From contig NZ_WQCA01000005.1 in the NCBI RefSeq assembly GCF_013032445.1, forward strand, positions 62,001 through 126,000: a stretch of 64,000 bases of DNA. Reading direction: 5' to 3'. The notes under the pieces were generated by a model, which worked only from the letters and a program-made list of their open reading frames with translations, was not told the DNA's origin and did no database searches. Below, one piece after another: positions 29,093 to 38,029 of this stretch (positions within the stretch are counted from its first letter, which is position 1; the number at the start of each line of letters is the position of its first letter). The DNA is from Ruegeria arenilitoris. GTDB lineage: Bacteria > Pseudomonadota > Alphaproteobacteria > Rhodobacterales > Rhodobacteraceae. A program made the translations under genes and the position numbers.

Positions 29093-29530
29093 ATGCCAAA
29101 CCCTGTTTCTGCCAGTTTAAAGAATATTCAGGATGCCATTGTATTTGATGGGGAATGTGTCCTGTGTTCGGGGTTTTTCCGCTTCATGTTGGCGCGAGAT
29201 AAAACGCATCGCTTTAAGTTCGTAACGGCGCAGTCGCCTTTAGGGCAACGGCTATATCGTGAACTCGGTCTTCCAACGCGGGATTTTGAAACCAATCTTG
29301 TTATCGTCAATGGCAAAGTTCATCGGCGTTTGGATGCATTCGCCGCCGCAATGAAAAGCTTGCCGGGAGCATGGCCAGTTCTGTCTTTGTGTCGGTTCCT
29401 GCCAAGATGGCTCAAGGACCCGCTCTATCACTCAATTGCGCGAAACAGGTACAAAGTCTGTGGGCGCACGCAGACCTGCTTGATCCCGGACGCTGCATTG
29501 CAGTCCCGGTTTCTGCCTGAGGGGTTTTGA
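29093..29530 (+). CDS. DCC-family (DUF393) thiol oxidoreductase-like protein
   Basis: Protein of 145 residues with the defining motif FDGECVLC (Asp-x-x-Cys-x-x-Cys, about 19-26) of the DCC family, followed by LYRELGLPTRDFETNLVIVNGKVHRRLDA, a thioredoxin-like core element. The C-terminal part has YHSIARNRYKVCGRT, also typical. Activity is unproven for the family but thiol-disulfide exchange is usually assumed. It abuts the DUF4166 gene without a gap, indicating a two-gene operon. Confidence 0.85.
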   Translation: MPNPVSASLKNIQDAIVFDGECVLCSGFFRFMLARDKTHRFKFVTAQSPLGQRLYRELGLPTRDFETNLVIVNGKVHRRLDAFAAAMKSLPGAWPVLSLCRFLPRWLKDPLYHSIARNRYKVCGRTQTCLIPDAALQSRFLPEGF

Positions 29531-30079
29531 GTGCATCCCGACCCTTTTTTGCAATCCCTGCATTCTCAGTCCGTTCTGCCGCCTGCGGTAAGGCAGTTGC
29601 ATGAGGCCCCGGGGCTGTACGCCGGGCGGTGCAGTGTTGCCGGGGGCAAGGGCAGGTTAATTGCATTGGTATTGCGCCTTGGGCGCTTCCCGCCAGACGC
29701 CGCCGACATCCCGGTGCAGGTCACGATAGATCGTGCAGGGCATGAATGGCGATGGGTTCGCGACTTTGACGGCCACACCATGCGATCACGGCTAACTTTT
29801 GATCACGGAGCCGAATGCGTTCGTGAACAATTGGGCTTTTTGTCCATTTGGTTGGTGCCTGAAGTCTCTGACGGGCGCCTGTTGATACATATACGGCGTC
29901 TCAGTGTTCTGGGAATCCGCTGCCCGGCATTCCTTCTGCCGCGGTCTTCAACTGTAGAGTGGCAGGACGAAATCGGGCATTTTGGGTTTGATGTGTCGGC
30001 TGAAATGCCGATGCTGGGCTGTCTAATCAGGTATCGCGGTTGGCTGGCACCTACTCACAACCAGCAAGGTCCGGGCTGA
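29531..30079 (+). CDS. DUF4166 domain protein
   Basis: Protein of 182 residues with a DUF4166-like arrangement: LPPAVRQLHEAPGLYAGRCSVAGGKG at the start, then a strand-rich body with WRWVRDFDGHTMRSRLTFD and GLRLHIRR-like segment LLIHIRRLSVLGIRCPAFLLPR, and ending FDVSAEMPMLGCLIRYRGWL. It begins with GTG immediately after the TGA of the DCC gene, so translation is likely coupled. The two families often occur together in Rhodobacteraceae (from memory). Function unknown. Confidence 0.75.
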   Translation: MHPDPFLQSLHSQSVLPPAVRQLHEAPGLYAGRCSVAGGKGRLIALVLRLGRFPPDAADIPVQVTIDRAGHEWRWVRDFDGHTMRSRLTFDHGAECVREQLGFLSIWLVPEVSDGRLLIHIRRLSVLGIRCPAFLLPRSSTVEWQDEIGHFGFDVSAEMPMLGCLIRYRGWLAPTHNQQGPG

Positions 30080-30157
30080 ATTCATCGTGAAGCATCTTTG
30101 TCTGAATTTAAAGTAAACTAGGTCAATGCTTACCTCGAAACAGGAAAGAGTTTGATT

Positions 30158-30556
30158 ATGAAAAAGGTTATGTATGCAGTTTTGGCGGCGATGATGCTGA
30201 GCACTCCGGCTTCGGCTACGTTCGCCCGGTTTGGGTTTCAGACCGTCGCGCTGAGCAATACGGAGTTTGAAGTGATCCCAAGGGGGCGCACCGATGTAGA
30301 CGGGTACTGGTGCGCGGCCTCAGACTTTGCGCGCAGGACATTGGGAGCAAGCTGGCAGCAGCGAATTTACGTCAAGCGTGGCTACGGCCCCAGCGAGGCG
30401 ACAGGCAGGAGAACAGCTGTGCAATTCTCGCTCACGCCGCCAGAGGGGGTTCCGCAACAAAGCGGTGGTGTCATTACGACTGGGTTTCAACCTGGGTTCA
30501 ATATGTCCGTTTCGGCCGCCAATGGCCGCTGCAACGTGCGCCCCTTCATACGGTGA
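30158..30556 (+). CDS. Small exported protein, unknown
   Basis: Protein of 132 residues with a signal peptide (MKKVMYAVLAAMMLSTPASA, cleavage before TFARF). The mature part contains two cysteines (YWCAASDFA and GRCNVRPFIR). AGGAAAGAG precedes the ATG at 30158; an in-frame TTG six bases upstream is not needed. It sits 18 bp upstream of the yjbQ gene and may share its transcript. No family recognised with confidence. Confidence 0.72.
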   Translation: MKKVMYAVLAAMMLSTPASATFARFGFQTVALSNTEFEVIPRGRTDVDGYWCAASDFARRTLGASWQQRIYVKRGYGPSEATGRRTAVQFSLTPPEGVPQQSGGVITTGFQPGFNMSVSAANGRCNVRPFIR

Positions 30557-30574
30557 TAAAAGGGTGTCCGCCTG

Positions 30575-30988
30575 ATGCAGACCGAGTTAGTGATTTCAAC
30601 CCACGGCCCGGGCCTTTACGAATTTACCTCGGACGTGCGTAACTGGCTCAATTCGGTCGAGGGCGATGGGTTGCTGACCTTGTTCGTGCGGCACACGTCT
30701 TGTTCATTGGTTATTCAAGAGAATGCAGACCCGGAAGTGCAGACAGACTTGCGCGCCTTTTTTGACCGGCTGGTACCGCCGTCGGATCACCCTGCGATGG
30801 CCTATCTGCAACACACTTATGAAGGCCCTGACGACATGCCTGCTCATATAAAGGCGGCGCTTTTACCTGTGTCGCTGTCAATCCCCGTTGCGTCCGGGCA
30901 TGCCGTTCTGGGCACGTGGCAGGGTATTTATCTATTCGAGCATCGCTCTGCGCCGCATGTCCGAAAGGTGGCGGCGCACTTTGCTTGA
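30575..30988 (+). CDS. yjbQ: YjbQ family protein (UPF0047)
   Basis: Protein of 137 residues matching the UPF0047/YjbQ family throughout: GLLTLFVRHTSCSLVIQENADPEV, the conserved YxHTYEGPDDMPAHIKAAL segment and a C-terminal GTWQGIYLFEHR. Some members show weak thiamine-phosphate synthase activity, but the physiological role is not settled. His and Glu residues in these motifs form the putative metal site. Length is typical. Confidence 0.92.
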   Translation: MQTELVISTHGPGLYEFTSDVRNWLNSVEGDGLLTLFVRHTSCSLVIQENADPEVQTDLRAFFDRLVPPSDHPAMAYLQHTYEGPDDMPAHIKAALLPVSLSIPVASGHAVLGTWQGIYLFEHRSAPHVRKVAAHFA

Positions 30989-31047
30989 CCCCTTTATATA
31001 GCGGTGAAAAATTCCGACTACCCAAATCCTAGCGGCTACCCTATAGT

Positions 31048-31056
31048 TGTGGATAA
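31048..31056 (-). promoter_or_regulatory. DnaA-box match upstream of nrdR
   Basis: TTATCCACA on the minus strand, a perfect match to the strong DnaA nine-mer, 52 bp before the nrdR start. One site alone does not make an origin, but it could link nrdR to replication status. Confidence 0.4.
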
Positions 31057-31108
31057 GTGAGCGGCATAGCTTACAAAAAAGGCCGAACAAGGGACGAGGA
31101 GACGGCGG

Positions 31109-31579
31109 ATGCGCTGCCCGTTTTGCGGAAATATCGACACTCAGGTCAAAGATTCACGCCCGGCAGAGGATCACGTCGCGATCCGCCGACGCCGGTTTTG
31201 TCCCGCATGTGGGGGGCGGTTCACCACTTATGAGCGTGTACAGTTGCGCGATCTGGTGGTGATCAAAACCAACGGAAAACGCGAGGATTTCGATCGGGAC
31301 AAGCTGGAACGCTCGATCCGGATTTCTATGCAGAAACGACCGATTGAACCGGATCGGATCGACCAGATGATTTCCGGCATTGTCCGCCGCCTGGAAAGCA
31401 TGGGTGAGACCGATATCCCCTCTAGCAAAATCGGCGAGATCGTCATGGAAGCTCTGGCGCGGATTGACACCGTGGCCTATGTTCGTTTTGCAAGCGTGTA
31501 CAAGAATTTCCAGGCGGCCGATGACTTCGAGGAGTTTGTCCACGAACTGCGCCCGCCGCAGCCTTCGACGGACGAGTGA
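31109..31579 (+). CDS. nrdR: Transcriptional repressor NrdR
   Basis: Repressor of ribonucleotide reductase genes, 156 residues. The zinc ribbon has MRCPFCG...[13 protein letters not shown] (two CxxC pairs), followed by the ATP-cone ([27 protein letters not shown]...). It overlaps ribD by four bases (GTGA), the common alphaproteobacterial nrdR-ribD pairing. No clear NrdR box was found in the 120 bp upstream. Confidence 0.96.
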   Translation: MRCPFCGNIDTQVKDSRPAEDHVAIRRRRFCPACGGRFTTYERVQLRDLVVIKTNGKREDFDRDKLERSIRISMQKRPIEPDRIDQMISGIVRRLESMGETDIPSSKIGEIVMEALARIDTVAYVRFASVYKNFQAADDFEEFVHELRPPQPSTDE

Positions 31580-32676
31580 GCGAAACTGATAAGCGATTTA
31601 TGGCGCTGGCCTTGTCTTTGGGCCAGCGCGGCCAAGGGACGTGTTGGCCTAACCCCGCAGTGGGCTGTGTCATTGTGCGCGACGGGCGAATTGTCGGACG
31701 GGGCTGGACCCAGCCCGGTGGTCGGCCGCATGCCGAACCACAAGCCTTGGCGCAGGCCGGAGAGGCCGCGCGTGGCGCAACGGCCTATGTTTCATTGGAA
31801 CCCTGTTCTCACTACGGAAAAACGCCGCCCTGCGCTGAGGCTCTGATCAAAGCGGGCGTTTCCCGCGTTGTCTCGGCTATTGAGGACAGCGATCCGCGTG
31901 TGGCGGGGCAGGGCTTTGCCATGCTGCGAGAGGCCGGGATCGAGGTCACCACCGGCGTTCTGGCCGAGCAGGCAGCGCGGGACCACGCTGGGTTCTTTCT
32001 GAAAACGGAGCAGGGGCGACCGTTCGTTACACTCAAGCTGGCCAGCAGTTTTGACGGACGTATCGCGACATCCACCGGTCACAGCCAGTGGATTACCGGA
32101 CCAAAAGCGCGTCGGGCGGTGCATGCCATGCGTGCGCGTCACGATGCAGTGATCGTAGGGGCAGGGACGGCCCGGGCTGACGATCCGTCTTTGACGGTCC
32201 GCGATCTGGGGATCAAGGCGCAACCGGTGCGAGTAGTTGTCTCGCGTCATCTGGACATCCCGCTTATGGGGCAACTGGCCCGCACGGCGTCGCAGATACC
32301 GGTTTGGCTGTGCCATGGCCCGTCTCCGGACCCCGAGCGCGCGCGCGCTTGGGAGGGCTTAGGCGCACGTTTGATCCCTTGTGCACTGCAAGAGCACCAC
32401 ATCGATGCCACGGATCTGCTGCAACAGTTGGGGCACGCAGGGCTAACACGCGTCTTCTGCGAAGGCGGGGCGGCGTTGGCTGCTTCGTTGCTTGCTGACG
32501 ATCTTGTGGATGAGCTTGTAGGATTCAGCGCGGGGCTGACGATCGGGGCCGAAGGCTTGCCGGCCGTTGGGTCACTTGGGTTGGAGACTCTGAATGCGAC
32601 ACCTCGGTTTGAGTTGATCGAAACTCGCGCTATCGGGCCGGACGTGCTGCATCGTTGGGCGCGGTCGCTGCGTTAG
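31576..32676 (+). CDS. ribD: Bifunctional riboflavin deaminase/reductase RibD
   Basis: Second and third steps of riboflavin synthesis: deamination of the pyrimidinone then reduction of the ribosyl side chain, 366 residues. The deaminase zinc site is visible ([14 protein letters not shown] and [16 protein letters not shown], His-Glu and Cys pair). The reductase domain starts near residue 150 ([14 protein letters not shown], then [18 protein letters not shown]). It starts with GTG overlapping the nrdR stop, and its stop overlaps the opposing kpsC stop. The other rib genes lie beyond the capsule genes. Confidence 0.95.
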   Translation: MSETDKRFMALALSLGQRGQGTCWPNPAVGCVIVRDGRIVGRGWTQPGGRPHAEPQALAQAGEAARGATAYVSLEPCSHYGKTPPCAEALIKAGVSRVVSAIEDSDPRVAGQGFAMLREAGIEVTTGVLAEQAARDHAGFFLKTEQGRPFVTLKLASSFDGRIATSTGHSQWITGPKARRAVHAMRARHDAVIVGAGTARADDPSLTVRDLGIKAQPVRVVVSRHLDIPLMGQLARTASQIPVWLCHGPSPDPERARAWEGLGARLIPCALQEHHIDATDLLQQLGHAGLTRVFCEGGAALAASLLADDLVDELVGFSAGLTIGAEGLPAVGSLGLETLNATPRFELIETRAIGPDVLHRWARSLR

Positions 32677-34673
32677 CGGCGACGCCACAGATGTGCGTTT
32701 GTGGCAAAAGTACCCTGAAGCTTAGAAAGTAGCCGCAGCGCAGGACCCCCTTTGCGTTCGTACCCTTCAGTCAGGCGTTGAATTGCAACCTCGACAGGGC
32801 AGGGCTGTCCGGTGACCGGGTCCAGGTAGCGCGGGTAATCGATAAGCGCTGCGTGCACCAGTCCATGCAGGGACGGTCGAGCCCCCCGCCGTGCCGGGAC
32901 TGTTCCCAGATCCTGCGTCAGGCCCCATCCGGCGTAGAAAGGTGCGCCGAGGGTGGTGACACGGACACCACGCAAGAGCGCTTCAAACCCGAGCAGTGAG
33001 GTCATTGTCCAAACCTCGTGCACTTGCGCCAGCAAGGCGGCGGGGTCGGTGTTGCTGGCAATGATGTCGGCAAGGCCTTCGTCTTCAATCTCACCTTCGC
33101 GCAGTCCGGCCTCGACATCTGGATGCGGCTTATAGATCAGGATTGCGTTCGGGTTCGCCTCGCGTGTTGCGCGCAGCAAATCGTTGTTGGTCCGCACGGT
33201 TGTTGTGCCCAACAGGATTGAAGCATCGTCATGAACCTGACCGGGCACCAGAATGCGATGCCCTTCGGGCAGGTCAGGGGGAGTACCTCCGGTGTTGTAC
33301 TTGCTGAGTTGGTCGCTGACGATCTGGGCCAGCAGTCGCTCGGCCCGCAATTCCTGATCCGGACGCAGAGTTTCGCGCTTTGCGACCAGCTCCTCTAATC
33401 GACTTGGACGCGTTGGGTCGTAATAGATACCCAAATCATCTGTCGCCAGGGAAAGCGGAGGCACAAGGTTGGCGCCAAGTCCGCGTGACCGTAGAAACCC
33501 ATCCTCGATCCTGACAGCGTTTTCGGCATCACGCGCGTGGTTGGCCCAGACCATATGGGGGCGATCCGACGAATCCGGGGGCCCAGAAGTAAACCTGATC
33601 TTCTTTTCACGCCCGAACATCTGTTGCAGATGTTTGCGCTTCCACAGGCGCATGCCTGACGCAGTCCATCCCTTGTGATCCTGCCGCCATGCGCGCGTTT
33701 GTGTCTCAAGCGTATCCAGAACGGTTTCCAGTTCGCATAGGCGGTCCCTGTAAGGATCGTACCAACTTGGGTAGAGGATCATCGCAGCGGCGAACAGTTG
33801 CGCTCGGGTCAGGTTGCGTTGTCGGCGCGGAAAGTGTTCTTCGTCTTGTGTCAGGCCCCATCCGGCATAGAACGGCTGGCCGAAGACTCGTGGTTTGTGC
33901 CCGGCCAAAATGGCTTCGAATCCAAATTGCGACGACAGGGTGTAGACACCCACCGCGCCGTCCAGCAGGGACCATGGGCTGATCGGGGTGCTGATAATTG
34001 AAACTCTGTCGGACAAGTCCTGATCAGAGAAATATCCGCCGCGATATCCCGCAGCGGTTTCCGGGTGCGTTTTGATCAGAATGCGAGCGCCGGGATTTTC
34101 TTCTTGTGCCATAACCAGCATTTCGCGAAAGCGGGCGTAATCTGCTTTGCTGGCGGTCACAGAGGCATCATTGTCAGCCTGATCGACCACCAGAACATAG
34201 CCGGGGTCGGGTGGCGGGAGGGTAGGATCGACGGCAGAGTATTTGCTTAGGTGCAACTCGCGCACGCGTTCGATGCCATATCTGGCCCGGTTCAACAGAG
34301 CGGTGTCGTCCAGCGGATGCGTGGCCAGCAACGTCTCAAGATCGGATGGCTGAGCCGGATCGAAGTGTACCCCGGACCGGTCGAGCAGAAGGCCCAACGG
34401 GGGCTCGCCAACCCTCCCTGGATGCAGCGAACGCAAAAAGGAATCCTCGACCCGCAGAACAGGCGCATTGTGTCGGGCGGCAATCGCCAGGCCGCGATGG
34501 GCCGTCGGGCTGTTGCCCCAAACGCCGACGACATCGCCCTCGCGGGGAAGGCCAATACGAATGTCATAACCAGAGAGGTTCAGCATACGCCGCACGCGGC
34601 GTTGGGTCAGGAAACCGCCGTTATAGACAAACAGCCGGGTACGCTGTGTCCCGGCTGTCTCGTCAGCGTGCAT
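32673..34673 (-). CDS. kpsC: Capsular polysaccharide export protein KpsC-like
   Basis: Protein of 666 residues with two homologous halves, each with repeated segments such as GDVVGVWGNSPTAHRG, ILIKTHPETAAGYRGGY with later ILIYKPHPDVEAGLREGE, and FYAGWGLTQDEEHFPRR with later FYAGWGLTQDLGTVPARRG. This is the hallmark of KpsC, the beta-Kdo transferase that builds the lipid-linked Kdo primer of group 2 capsules. It is translationally coupled to the upstream wza-like gene (TGATG), and its stop overlaps ribD. With KpsS it would supply the capsule anchor. Confidence 0.92.
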   Translation of the reverse strand: MHADETAGTQRTRLFVYNGGFLTQRRVRRMLNLSGYDIRIGLPREGDVVGVWGNSPTAHRGLAIAARHNAPVLRVEDSFLRSLHPGRVGEPPLGLLLDRSGVHFDPAQPSDLETLLATHPLDDTALLNRARYGIERVRELHLSKYSAVDPTLPPPDPGYVLVVDQADNDASVTASKADYARFREMLVMAQEENPGARILIKTHPETAAGYRGGYFSDQDLSDRVSIISTPISPWSLLDGAVGVYTLSSQFGFEAILAGHKPRVFGQPFYAGWGLTQDEEHFPRRQRNLTRAQLFAAAMILYPSWYDPYRDRLCELETVLDTLETQTRAWRQDHKGWTASGMRLWKRKHLQQMFGREKKIRFTSGPPDSSDRPHMVWANHARDAENAVRIEDGFLRSRGLGANLVPPLSLATDDLGIYYDPTRPSRLEELVAKRETLRPDQELRAERLLAQIVSDQLSKYNTGGTPPDLPEGHRILVPGQVHDDASILLGTTTVRTNNDLLRATREANPNAILIYKPHPDVEAGLREGEIEDEGLADIIASNTDPAALLAQVHEVWTMTSLLGFEALLRGVRVTTLGAPFYAGWGLTQDLGTVPARRGARPSLHGLVHAALIDYPRYLDPVTGQPCPVEVAIQRLTEGYERKGGPALRLLSKLQGTFATNAHLWRRR

Positions 34674-35803
34674 CAGCCACCCGTCAGTGTGGCAACGTTT
34701 GCAACCGGCGTCAGGCCACCGGCGATCAGTGAGATCGACTTACTCCACTGTGCATACGGAGCTTCGGTCACATAAATCGTATCATCATCCCGAATGACGA
34801 AATCGCGGGCAATGAACAACCCATTGGGCGCTGTAAGGTTCAACAGGTAGATCATGCGTTGATCCCCTTGCAAATCCTGACGCCCCATGACCGCTCGGGC
34901 GATGTCCTGCCGTTCCTTGCGAAGAACGAAGATACCGGTCGGGTCCGAGGATAGGGATTGCAGTCCGCCCACCTGTGCCAAAGCTTCCAGGGCGGTCAGG
35001 TCTTGTGTGTCAAACGCCACTCGAGACTGGCTAGTCGCACCCAGTGCGATGTAGGATCTGCTGTCGGCCTCGACCAGAATGCGATCCCCACCGCGCAATG
35101 CCACGTCCAGCTTGGGGTTGCGGAACAAGTCGTCGTACCAAATGGTTCCACGGTCATTTCCACGGATCAGCGTTACCAGTGCGATGTCTGAACCAACAGC
35201 GACACCACCAGCCTGAGACAGCATTCCAAGCAAAGTTCTGCTGGGTCGTTCAATGGGATAAACGCCCGGCGCGCCGATTTCTCCGGTAAGGGAAACGGTT
35301 GACCCGTTGCCTGCGGTGCGGCGGACTTCGACCTGCGGATCGGGCGTTTGATCCTGCAGTTTAGTGGTGATCAACTGGCGGAGTTGTTCGGGCGTGTTAC
35401 CGGCGGCCCGAATACGACCCGCATAGGGCACGAAGATAAACCCGTCGCTATCCACCTGAACCTGCTCAAGGGCCGTAGCTCCGCCGAGTTCGCTGGACAA
35501 CAATCCGTCATCGACGTTTTCCCAGATCGTCAAACCCAGGATATCGCCAGGGCGTACTGTATCTGCAGTCAGGTTTTGCGCGCTGCTAAAGGCGCGCGAA
35601 AACCCGTATTGCGGGATAGCCGACGTTGCCCGAGTGACCCGGTCGTCGACCTCAACCACAAAAGCATTTCCGCCATTGGCCGTCGAGCCCGACAAAATCT
35701 CGTTTTTGTTGGGGCCCGCCTTGGGAAGCTGACACGCGGCCAGCAGGCCGATTGCGGCCACAAGGGACATTCCCCGTATCCATCGGATTGGAAAGCGCTG
35801 CAC
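34673..35803 (-). CDS. Polysaccharide export outer-membrane lipoprotein (Wza/KpsD-like)
   Basis: Protein of 376 residues with a lipoprotein signal (LVAAIGLLAACQLPK). The polysaccharide export domain follows (ADTVRPGDILGLTIWENVDDGLL...VQVDSDGFIFVPYAGRIRAAGNTPEQLRQLI), then SLBB-like repeats (VSLTGEIGAPGVYPIERPSRTLLGMLSQAGGV and later YIALGATSQSRVAFDTQDLTALEALAQVGGL). It would form the outer-membrane channel for capsule. It lies between kpsS and kpsC on the same strand, but ABC transporter genes kpsM and kpsT are not here. Confidence 0.9.
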   Translation of the reverse strand: MQRFPIRWIRGMSLVAAIGLLAACQLPKAGPNKNEILSGSTANGGNAFVVEVDDRVTRATSAIPQYGFSRAFSSAQNLTADTVRPGDILGLTIWENVDDGLLSSELGGATALEQVQVDSDGFIFVPYAGRIRAAGNTPEQLRQLITTKLQDQTPDPQVEVRRTAGNGSTVSLTGEIGAPGVYPIERPSRTLLGMLSQAGGVAVGSDIALVTLIRGNDRGTIWYDDLFRNPKLDVALRGGDRILVEADSRSYIALGATSQSRVAFDTQDLTALEALAQVGGLQSLSSDPTGIFVLRKERQDIARAVMGRQDLQGDQRMIYLLNLTAPNGLFIARDFVIRDDDTIYVTEAPYAQWSKSISLIAGGLTPVANVATLTGG

Positions 35804-35894
35804 TGCCGGTTATCCTCAGTCGCCTTTGTATGGTCTTTTGTTTGGCGCAGGCTACTCGGTTCACACGACAACTTCTAGCGCCAACCGGTCGATT

Positions 35895-37196
35895 TCATTC
35901 AACCAGCTTCAACTGTGGCGTCAGCGCCTCTTTGTCGCTCAGGACGGACTGATAAGGGTCAGTGGTATCCAGCATCATATCCGCCACGCTCCGCAGCAAT
36001 TGCCGGCGACCACGGTGTGAATAGAATCCTCCCGGCAGTTGGCTGGTTTTCAGCAAAAAGCGGCGATAGCTTTGATAGGCGTCCCGATTTGGCGGCATCG
36101 GGGCGGCAAAGAATGCGGCCAGCGGCTGCCGCGACACGAATTCGGGTTTGTCATAGACTGACCTGCCGAAAATACGCAGTGGGATGCCACGCCAAAGAAC
36201 CTGCTGCCCGGCGGTCGAGTTGATCGTGACGGCAGAGTTAGCCCCATCCAGCAGCTTGGCGAGTTTCCCACCGGGTACGTAGTGCACACGGTCTGAGACA
36301 CCATGCGCCTTTGCCATCTGGCGCACGCGGCGATGCAGGGGCTCGCGATGGTTTTCAAGTGGGTGTTCCTTGACCACCAGCCGGTGATGCGCCGGGGCGC
36401 CTTTTGCGAAACCCAGAAACACGTCCTCAAGAAAATCGGACATGCAGGAATAGTCCGAATGTGCCTGAACCGAACTGTCATGCCCCAGCTGCAACAGGAT
36501 CAGATGGTAGGGGTGACCATTTCCAAGCACTCGCGCCGTCGCCCAGCGGCGCTGTATCCGGTGAAACGGCATCAAGGCCAGACGTTTGAAATACAACTTG
36601 AATTCTTTTGAAACGGGCAGGTCCCGGTGTCGCCGAAAGTTTCGGTAGCTTTGGTTCAAGAACAGAACGAACCAATGATAAAGTGCACCGTAAAAGATGT
36701 GTTGCCGCATATCCCCCCAATGCGAAGGTGGCGGTGGCACCTGCAGAACAGATTGATCCAGTGCATGCTGCATTTGCTGAACGCCCAGAGACATCAGCCG
36801 CGAGTTTCCGTTCGAGCCGAACCGTTCATATGTCACCCACCATGGGCGCAAATAGCCTTCCTCGAAGACATGGGCGGTGACGCCTTTGGCCTTCGCGACC
36901 TTCACCGCTTTGGAATGAACCGGACGGGTGTCGCCATAAAGGACGATATCCGTGACGTTTCGTTCGTCGATCAATTCCAAAAGCCGATCCCGCCAGTTTT
37001 CGGGTGCGTCGCGGAAGGGGATGTATGAGGACTTGTCGAACCAGAACGCCTGATCGCCTGCGTTGAAACCGACGCGCCAGACCTCGGCCCCCGTGGAGCG
37101 CAACATCCGACCAAGCCCGCTGAAAAACGGTCCATGAGGCCCCTGCAGAAACAGGAAGACACGGCGTTTTGCGCCTTTTGCAGGGGATGACATCAT
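35895..37196 (-). CDS. kpsS: Capsular polysaccharide export protein KpsS-like
   Basis: Protein of 433 residues. Family features include VFLFLQGPHGPFFSGLGRMLRSTGAEVWRVGFNAGD at the N-terminus, VHVFEEGYLRPWWVTYE-type segment (HVFEEGYLRPWWVTYERFG), and LVVKEHPLENHR followed by VTINSTAGQQVLWRGIPLRIFG. KpsS adds the first Kdo to phosphatidylglycerol in group 2 capsule assembly. First gene of kpsS-wza-kpsC, divergent from ribE with 135 bp between the starts. Start is either of two adjacent ATGs. Confidence 0.92.
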   Translation of the reverse strand: MMSSPAKGAKRRVFLFLQGPHGPFFSGLGRMLRSTGAEVWRVGFNAGDQAFWFDKSSYIPFRDAPENWRDRLLELIDERNVTDIVLYGDTRPVHSKAVKVAKAKGVTAHVFEEGYLRPWWVTYERFGSNGNSRLMSLGVQQMQHALDQSVLQVPPPPSHWGDMRQHIFYGALYHWFVLFLNQSYRNFRRHRDLPVSKEFKLYFKRLALMPFHRIQRRWATARVLGNGHPYHLILLQLGHDSSVQAHSDYSCMSDFLEDVFLGFAKGAPAHHRLVVKEHPLENHREPLHRRVRQMAKAHGVSDRVHYVPGGKLAKLLDGANSAVTINSTAGQQVLWRGIPLRIFGRSVYDKPEFVSRQPLAAFFAAPMPPNRDAYQSYRRFLLKTSQLPGGFYSHRGRRQLLRSVADMMLDTTDPYQSVLSDKEALTPQLKLVE

Positions 37197-37331
37197 TTCT
37201 GCTCTTGCCGTTTGTTGATGAAATTATGCCCGTTTCGGGTTTTGGCGGCAAGGTGGGGCTTGCCCGAAAGGCCGGTTGGGCTTAACTCGGCGTGGAACAC
37301 TGGGCCATGTTAAGAAAAAAGGGTTAGCGGA

Positions 37332-37919
37332 ATGTTTACAGGGATCGTTACCGATGTGGGCACCGTCACCGAATTGGATCAACAGGGCGATCTGCGGGCC
37401 CGGATCAAGACGTCCTATGACACGGCGGGTATCGATATTGGGGCCTCGATTGCAAGCGACGGTGTCTGCCTGACTGTGATCGCGCTGGGCGATGACTGGT
37501 ATGACGTTCAGATCAGCGCCGAGACGGTTTCGAAAACCAACCTGGACAGCTGGCAGGTCGGCAAGCGAGTCAATCTGGAACGCGCCCTGAAAGTCGGTGA
37601 CGAATTGGGCGGGCATATCGTGTCGGGTCACGTGGATGGCGTGGCCGAAGTTGTCGCCGTGCAGGATGAGGGCGACAGCACCCGTGTTACCCTGCGCGCG
37701 CCAAAGGAACTGGCGCGCTTCATCGCGCCCAAGGGGTCGGTTGCGCTGAACGGAACCTCGCTGACCGTCAACGATGTGGATGGCTGTGACTTTGGGATCA
37801 ACTTCATCCCGCACACCAAAGAGGTCACGACCTGGGGGGATGTCTCGGTCGGCGACAAAGTGAACCTTGAGATCGACACGCTGGCCCGTTACGTCGCGCG
37901 TCTGGCCGAGATGTCCTGA
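37332..37919 (+). CDS. ribE: Riboflavin synthase alpha subunit
   Basis: Dismutates two lumazines to riboflavin, 195 residues. Two lumazine-binding barrels are evident, the first starting MFTGIVTDVGTV, with GASIASDGVCLTV, and the second starting GGHIVSGHVDGVA with KGSVALNGTSLTVNDV. No FMN riboswitch pattern was found in the 135 bp upstream. It begins the second half of the rib block (ribE, ribB, ribH, nusB). Confidence 0.95.
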   Translation: MFTGIVTDVGTVTELDQQGDLRARIKTSYDTAGIDIGASIASDGVCLTVIALGDDWYDVQISAETVSKTNLDSWQVGKRVNLERALKVGDELGGHIVSGHVDGVAEVVAVQDEGDSTRVTLRAPKELARFIAPKGSVALNGTSLTVNDVDGCDFGINFIPHTKEVTTWGDVSVGDKVNLEIDTLARYVARLAEMS

Positions 37920-38029
37920 AGCAACGGAACAACGTCGCGTCCTGACCGGGCCTTGCCGTCTGCGGGCTGGCCTTTGGACGCATCGTGGTCTATCCACCCG
38001 TTCAAACATGCTCTGCGAAAGGCTGCCTC

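Noticed and set aside
31048..31056. Chromosome origin suggested by a DnaA box
   Set aside because: Only one perfect box, no AT-rich unwinding region, and no dnaA, dnaN or parAB genes in the window.
37197..38029. Possible FMN riboswitch upstream of ribE or ribB
   Set aside because: The gaps at 37197-37331 and 37920-38029 lack the conserved RFN-element sequence blocks.
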